DNA from: a gamma proteobacterium SS-5
Lineage (GTDB): Bacteria > Pseudomonadota > Gammaproteobacteria > Chromatiales > Chromatiaceae
DNA: 64,000 bases
Direction of reading: 5' to 3'
NCBI GenBank assembly: GCA_009497875.2
Contig: CP032508.2
Span: 124,001 to 188,000 of the forward strand
The position numbers were made by a program, and so were the translations under genes. Numbering within the stretch: the stretch's first letter is position 1; each line of letters opens with the position of its first letter. Positions 59,645 through 64,000 of the stretch are shown here, in pieces. Under the pieces are notes generated by a model. It was not told where the DNA came from. It did not search any database and worked only from the letters and a program-made list of their open reading frames with translations.

Positions 59645-59703
59645 GGGCCTGTCGGATTTAGGCTGCTCCTACTGCGCCGGTGGGAAGAACGGCCCAGAAT
59701 TGT
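59645..59703. repeat. MITE-like element, one-ended fragment
   Basis: GGCCTGTCGGATTTAGGCTG followed by CTCCTACTGCGCCGGTGGGA matches one end of the elements at 28315 and 56248, then diverges. The other end is missing. Confidence 0.8.
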
Positions 59704-59790
59704 TTTAACCTATAAACCGCAGATTACGCCGATTATCGCAGATTAAATGTAACTACTCGCCCACTCTCATCTCTTAAGGACAGAGCATCT

Positions 59791-59872
59791 AATCCCCCCC
59801 CTTTGCAAAGGGGGTAGGGGGATTTCTTCAGCCAGAATCCCCCTCAATCCCCCTTTTGCAAAGGGGGAGGTC
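59791..59872. repeat. C-run/G-run palindromic repeat cluster 2
   Basis: Two units AATCCCCC...TTTGCAAAGGGGG, the same kind as at 34757-34866. The rest of the 447-base gap between sbcB and the small genes holds no recognisable gene. Confidence 0.7.
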
Positions 59873-59983
59873 AATTCTCTACCCATTAAACCCCCTTTGG
59901 TTAGGGGCAATAGCCGGTCGCCAAGGGCTGAGGTAGTTTCCACAGCTGTTCCACCTGAGGCATCCCTACAGTCGTTTATTTGA

Positions 59984-60044
59984 CGGATGTCAGGGGATGG
60001 GATTAGGCGGCTGTCGGATGTCAGGGGATGGGATTAGGCGGCTG
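59984..60044. repeat. 31-base tandem duplication at a gene end
   Basis: CGGATGTCAGGGGATGGGAT followed by TAGGCGGCTG occurs twice with period 31 (from 59984 and from 60015). The second copy includes the stop codon of the next gene. Confidence 0.85.
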
Positions 60045-60300
60045 CTCGCTGCTCGCCTTGGATGAACTCAACCAGGTCGCGCATTTCGTCTTCTTCCCAC
60101 ATACCACGCGCCTTGGCAGCAACGGATGGCACCAGCGCATCTGTCTCTGCGATTTTCTGCTTGTCTTGGTCTGACAAGACGCCCAGCTGCGTCTCAAGAA
60201 ACCGGCGCTCACTGTTCAAGACCCCAGCCTCACCGTCACCGGGATAGAAATTCCTGATACCGTAAGCGTAACCCTCGATTGATTGCTTTAATGTAGTCAT
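60034..60300 (-). CDS. Small protein of unknown function
   Basis: 88 residues, MTTLKQSIEGYAYGIRNFYP..., acidic at the end (WEEDEMRDLVEFIQGEQ). No family recognised, no membrane segment or signal peptide. It starts 65 bases inside the end of the upstream frame, a long overlap that suggests coupled translation. The 3' end lies in a tandem duplication. Could belong to a two-gene accessory module with the next gene. Confidence 0.6.
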   Translation of the reverse strand: MTTLKQSIEGYAYGIRNFYPGDGEAGVLNSERRFLETQLGVLSDQDKQKIAETDALVPSVAAKARGMWEEDEMRDLVEFIQGEQRAAA

Positions 60301-60706
60301 TAATTTCGGCCTCGCTAACTTGCCATCTTAGCCGGGTATACCTTTCCTTCGGCGTTTCCCGACCCTTGACCTTCTGAAAAGAAGTTACCAGCATCCCTGA
60401 TTCAGTATAGACCAAAGTCCAGTCTGCTGACTCCAAGACGACCATCCTTTCATAACCGCCCCTTGCGGTGGCAAATGCAGTGGCGTCTTCTAAGCAGTCA
60501 CAGGTCTTGCGTATGTATTCCTGCACATCCTTGGCATGGCCTAGCTTGATTCTATCGCCAATGTGTCGCAGCAAGCTGGCCTCACCATCACGCCAAACCT
60601 GGCTGAAGTCTGTTGCTTCCTTGGCAACAGCCTGGGCGGCCAGCATGAATCCTGCAGCTTCGTCAGATCGCATACGCTCAAGTATACCCCTGGCGCGTTC
60701 TGCCAC
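60236..60706 (-). CDS. Protein of unknown function beside the CRISPR array
   Basis: 156 residues (MAERARGILERMRSDEAAGF...), mixed helix and strand, with YERMVVLESADWTLVYTESGMLVTSFQKVKG. No family recognised. The spacing and codon choice suggest a real gene. It overlaps the following small gene by 65 bases. Its start is near the leader-distal end of the CRISPR array. Confidence 0.65.
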   Translation of the reverse strand: MAERARGILERMRSDEAAGFMLAAQAVAKEATDFSQVWRDGEASLLRHIGDRIKLGHAKDVQEYIRKTCDCLEDATAFATARGGYERMVVLESADWTLVYTESGMLVTSFQKVKGRETPKERYTRLRWQVSEAEINDYIKAINRGLRLRYQEFLSR

Positions 60707-60774
60707 AACCGGGTCCGCGCTTGCCAGTCATGCTTCCAGTATCTGATCCAGCTTGGCATCCTGGCCGTCCAGGG

Positions 60775-63700
60775 CGGTTCATCCCCGCAGGCGCGGGGAA
60801 CACACTTCCTGCTTGTTGGCAAACCCAACCCATTGCGGTTCATCCCCGCAGGCGCGGGGAACACATTTGCTGGCGCGCCTGCCGGGTCTGCTGCAACGGT
60901 TCATCCCCGCAGGCGCGGGGAACACTCCCTGCCCGTAGCCGCATCCCTGGCCCAATCCGGTTCATCCCCGCAGGCGCGGGGAACACGGCCGCCAGGGCGG
61001 CCCGGATACGGTGATTCCCGGTTCATCCCCGCAGGCGCGGGGAACACTTCAGCTCTTTCAGAAACGGAATCGGCGTGTGCGGTTCATCCCCGCAGGCGCG
61101 GGGAACACATGGCATCACTAAACGTATTCAACTCCGACGCCGGTTCATCCCCGCAGGCGCGGGGAACACCCCAGCGCTCGGCCCATCAGCTCCGCGCAAC
61201 CCGGTTCATCCCCGCAGGCGCGGGGAACACCATCCGCTGCGACGACTACTGCCCGGTAGCCCCGGTTCATCCCCGCAGGCGCGGGGAACACTCGCACATC
61301 ACCTGATCCGTCATCGGCACCGCCGGTTCATCCCCGCAGGCGCGGGGAACACCCGCAAGGGCACGTTGGCAGGCGGGTTGATTGCGGTTCATCCCCGCAG
61401 GCGCGGGGAACACAGCGCCGATGGCGGCTGTGGTTACGGCTGGGGCGGTTCATCCCCGCAGGCGCGGGGAACACCCCCATGACCCTGATCGAAGGCCGCC
61501 AGACCACCGGTTCATCCCCGCAGGCGCGGGGAACACGGCGAAACCGCCGATGCCGAGGTCTGGGAGGACGGTTCATCCCCGCAGGCGCGGGGAACACTGG
61601 CGATCTCCTGGCGCAGCTCCTGGTAGTAGCGGTTCATCCCCGCAGGCGCGGGGAACACGCGCTTGAATGCGTCGTGGTCGCGGGCTGCGGCGGTTCATCC
61701 CCGCAGGCGCGGGGAACACTACATCGGCGAGTTCGGCCTGACCGATACAGACGGTTCATCCCCGCAGGCGCGGGGAACACATCGCCTGGAAGCTGGCAAA
61801 GGCCGTGTGGTACGGTTCATCCCCGCAGGCGCGGGGAACACTGATAAACAGATGTTACACCAGATGAGTCTATCCGGTTCATCCCCGCAGGCGCGGGGAA
61901 CACGGCCCACAACCTCTTCCAGCTCCATCCGCTGGCGGTTCATCCCCGCAGGCGCGGGGAACACTCACCACTGGTCGTTACCCTTGCGAACAAGCACGGT
62001 TCATCCCCGCAGGCGCGGGGAACACGGCAGGGTCCATTGGCTGCGCCCGGCGCGGAGCGGTTCATCCCCGCAGGCGCGGGGAACACGACTTCCGTAGAGT
62101 CAGAGTTTCTCGGTTACTAGGTTCATCCCCGCAGGCGCGGGGAACACAGGGCCGCCGAAAGTAAGTAGAATCCTAAACTCGGTTCATCCCCGCAGGCGCG
62201 GGGAACACACCACTGATACTGTTTTTTCAGCAGTCAAAACCGGTTCATCCCCGCAGGCGCGGGGAACACCCACCACTGCTCCGCTTTGGCGCGGGGGAAG
62301 CCGGTTCATCCCCGCAGGCGCGGGGAACACGAAAAGCTAATATGCACCGATGGTAAAACTACACGGTTCATCCCCGCAGGCGCGGGGAACACACGTGGCT
62401 ATGTGGGTTGCAGCACTTGGTTTACGGTTCATCCCCGCAGGCGCGGGGAACACAACACCCACCAGTCCGGCTCGGTGGAGCGCAGCGGTTCATCCCCGCA
62501 GGCGCGGGGAACACTGTACTGTCCAACCCCGAATACCGGACCGCAACGGTTCATCCCCGCAGGCGCGGGGAACACGCCCTAAGAGAAAACCATGAAACCA
62601 CAGCATCCGGTTCATCCCCGCAGGCGCGGGGAACACCGAATGTGCTGCAACGCCTCAGCAGCCGTCGCCGGTTCATCCCCGCAGGCGCGGGGAACACGCT
62701 GTTCCAGAGTTGATGACGGGTAGTGGCGTCGGTTCATCCCCGCAGGCGCGGGGAACACCTCCGGATTCATCGGCGCCATCTGCTTCAGCTCGGTTCATCC
62801 CCGCAGGCGCGGGGAACACTAGAAACCCCGGAGGAACAGCAACGTGACCGCCGGTTCATCCCCGCAGGCGCGGGGAACACCCGGAGACCGCCTTGGCCAG
62901 GGCCGTGCGCGTCGGTTCATCCCCGCAGGCGCGGGGAACACTTACGGAACGAGGGTGAGGCGGCCGCCGATGCCGGTTCATCCCCGCAGGCGCGGGGAAC
63001 ACGTGGTAACGAAGCCATGTGGGCGCAAATGCGCCACGGTTCATCCCCGCAGGCGCGGGGAACACTCCAGCAACTGCTTGACCGACTGCCTGATCGACGG
63101 TTCATCCCCGCAGGCGCGGGGAACACTCATGAATCTCGCACGCCGCCAAATACGCCTCCGGTTCATCCCCGCAGGCGCGGGGAACACACCACCCATGGCT
63201 CGGGCACAACGCGCGATGTCGGTTCATCCCCGCAGGCGCGGGGAACACGGTTTTGTAAATCCACCCATCACCACGACTCCCCGGTTCATCCCCGCAGGCG
63301 CGGGGAACACGCTGGTATCGGGTTCGGCGGGCGCTTCCATCGCGGTTCATCCCCGCAGGCGCGGGGAACACGACCCGGACAAAAAGGCTGAGTTCGAGAC
63401 CCGCGGTTCATCCCCGCAGGCGCGGGGAACACCCCGTTGACTATTGGCCTGGCGTCCACGAAGTCGGTTCATCCCCGCAGGCGCGGGGAACACAGGCTGG
63501 GCATGCTGATTTCGTTCTCGGCCGCCGGTTCATCCCCGCAGGCGCGGGGAACACTGCAGTAGCGGTCCGCCGGGCAACTCCAGGCGCGGTTCATCCCCGC
63601 AGGCGCGGGGAACACCCTGAGCGGGTTGCCGTTGATGGTGGCGATGACGGTTCATCCCCGCAGGCGCGGGGAACACCCAGCCGATGGGGCTGCCGTTGAT

Positions 63701-64000
63701 CTGTAGGGCGGTTCATCCCCGCAGGCGCGGGGAACACATCTGAGGGCGGGGCCTGCATCTGATAGCTGGCGGTTCATCCCCGCAGGCGCGGGGAACACAG
63801 GGTCTTGCCATCGGCCAGCAGGTCCTCGGCCGGTTCATCCCCGCAGGCGCGGGGAACACCGAGAAGGCGTAGGCTGTAGGCTGGCCGGTGGCGGTTCATC
63901 CCCGCAGGCGCGGGGAACACCAGTTCCAGGCTGGGCAATACCACCATCATGTCGGTTCATCCCCGCAGGCGCGGGGAACACTCCCTTCGCAGGAGTCCAC
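60775..64000 (-). CRISPR. Type I-E-like CRISPR array, 53 repeats in window, continues to the right
   Basis: 29-base repeat starting CGGTTCATCCCCGC and ending GCGCGGGGAACAC (AG between), first copy at 60775-60803, last at 63953-63981, then a partial spacer to 64000. 52 whole spacers, mostly 32 bases; five differ (33 at spacers 12, 18, 26 and 41, and 34 at spacer 37). Period 61. The repeat is the complement of the E. coli-like I-E repeat, so crRNA is read on the minus strand with handle ATGAACCG, and the leader must lie beyond the right edge. One repeat (62119-62147) starts with A instead of C. No cas gene is in the window. Stem CCCCGC/GCGGGG. Confidence 0.98.

Noticed and set aside
60743-60774. 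A 32-base stretch left of the first repeat as an additional spacer
   Set aside because: Its length fits, but no repeat, even a decayed one, stands to its left.
60563-63440. Long open frames across the CRISPR array (repeating [26 protein letters not shown] or SPRLRG-type peptides)
   Set aside because: They are translations of the repeat unit in different frames, with no ribosome binding site or gene context; a well-known annotation artefact.

Overview
The window looks like a chromosome segment of a high-GC gammaproteobacterium, probably of the sulfur-oxidising Chromatiales type. The basis is gene order, protein family resemblance and the mixture of intergenic repeats; no rRNA or metabolic marker here fixes the genus. 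Nearly all core genes lie on the minus strand.

Left end (1-3837): the 3' part of a response-regulator gene, ispB (polyprenyl diphosphate synthase), tRNA-Pro(CGG), a ribbon-helix-helix/RelE-type toxin-antitoxin pair, and rnhB. From 3235 to 29286, read right to left, runs the classic envelope and translation cluster rpsB-tsf-pyrH-frr-uppS-cdsA-dxr-rseP-bamA-skp-lpxD-fabZ-lpxA-lpxB-rnhB. Two accessory blocks interrupt it. A small phd/truncated-vapC remnant lies between dxr and rseP. A roughly 10.9-kb defence island (4979-15837) splits lpxA from lpxB. The island holds an OLD-like ATPase with a DUF4276 (TOPRIM-like) partner, and a type III restriction-modification operon in the order mod, DUF1016 PDDEXK nuclease, res. 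An IS4-family element interrupts the DUF1016 gene with a 10-bp duplication. An IS630-family element interrupts res with a TA duplication and separates the helicase from its PD-ExK nuclease end. The methyltransferase gene looks intact.

Middle (29287-41219): a structured rpsB leader, map-glnD on the plus strand, then adk, pssA, ilvC, ilvI-ilvH, ychF and a STAS-domain gene. Right-centre (40917-55956): a large chemotaxis locus transcribed right to left: cheY, cheA, cheW, a NIT-domain receptor, a second cheW, a ParA-like ATPase, a STAS protein, a small protein with a CheZ-like motif, cheR, cheD, cheB, a second receptor-like protein, a receiver/PP2C/HATPase protein whose receiver and PP2C domains look degenerate, and the STAS antagonist. 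Several of these proteins, and the response regulator at the left edge, share an acidic C-terminal tail ending in a phenylalanine.

Right end (56248-64000): a DEAD-box helicase gene, sbcB (exonuclease I), two small unknown genes, and a type I-E-like CRISPR array with 53 repeats that runs off the window. Repeat polarity places the leader, and probably the cas genes, to the right of the window.

The intergenic DNA is rich in dispersed repeats of at least five kinds: a MITE-like element bounded by CTAG, a tandem-unit element with common ends but locus-specific units, nine short CGCAGAG-type arrays, three GC-rich hairpins, and two C-run/G-run palindromic clusters. All calls come from reading the sequence; no database search was run.
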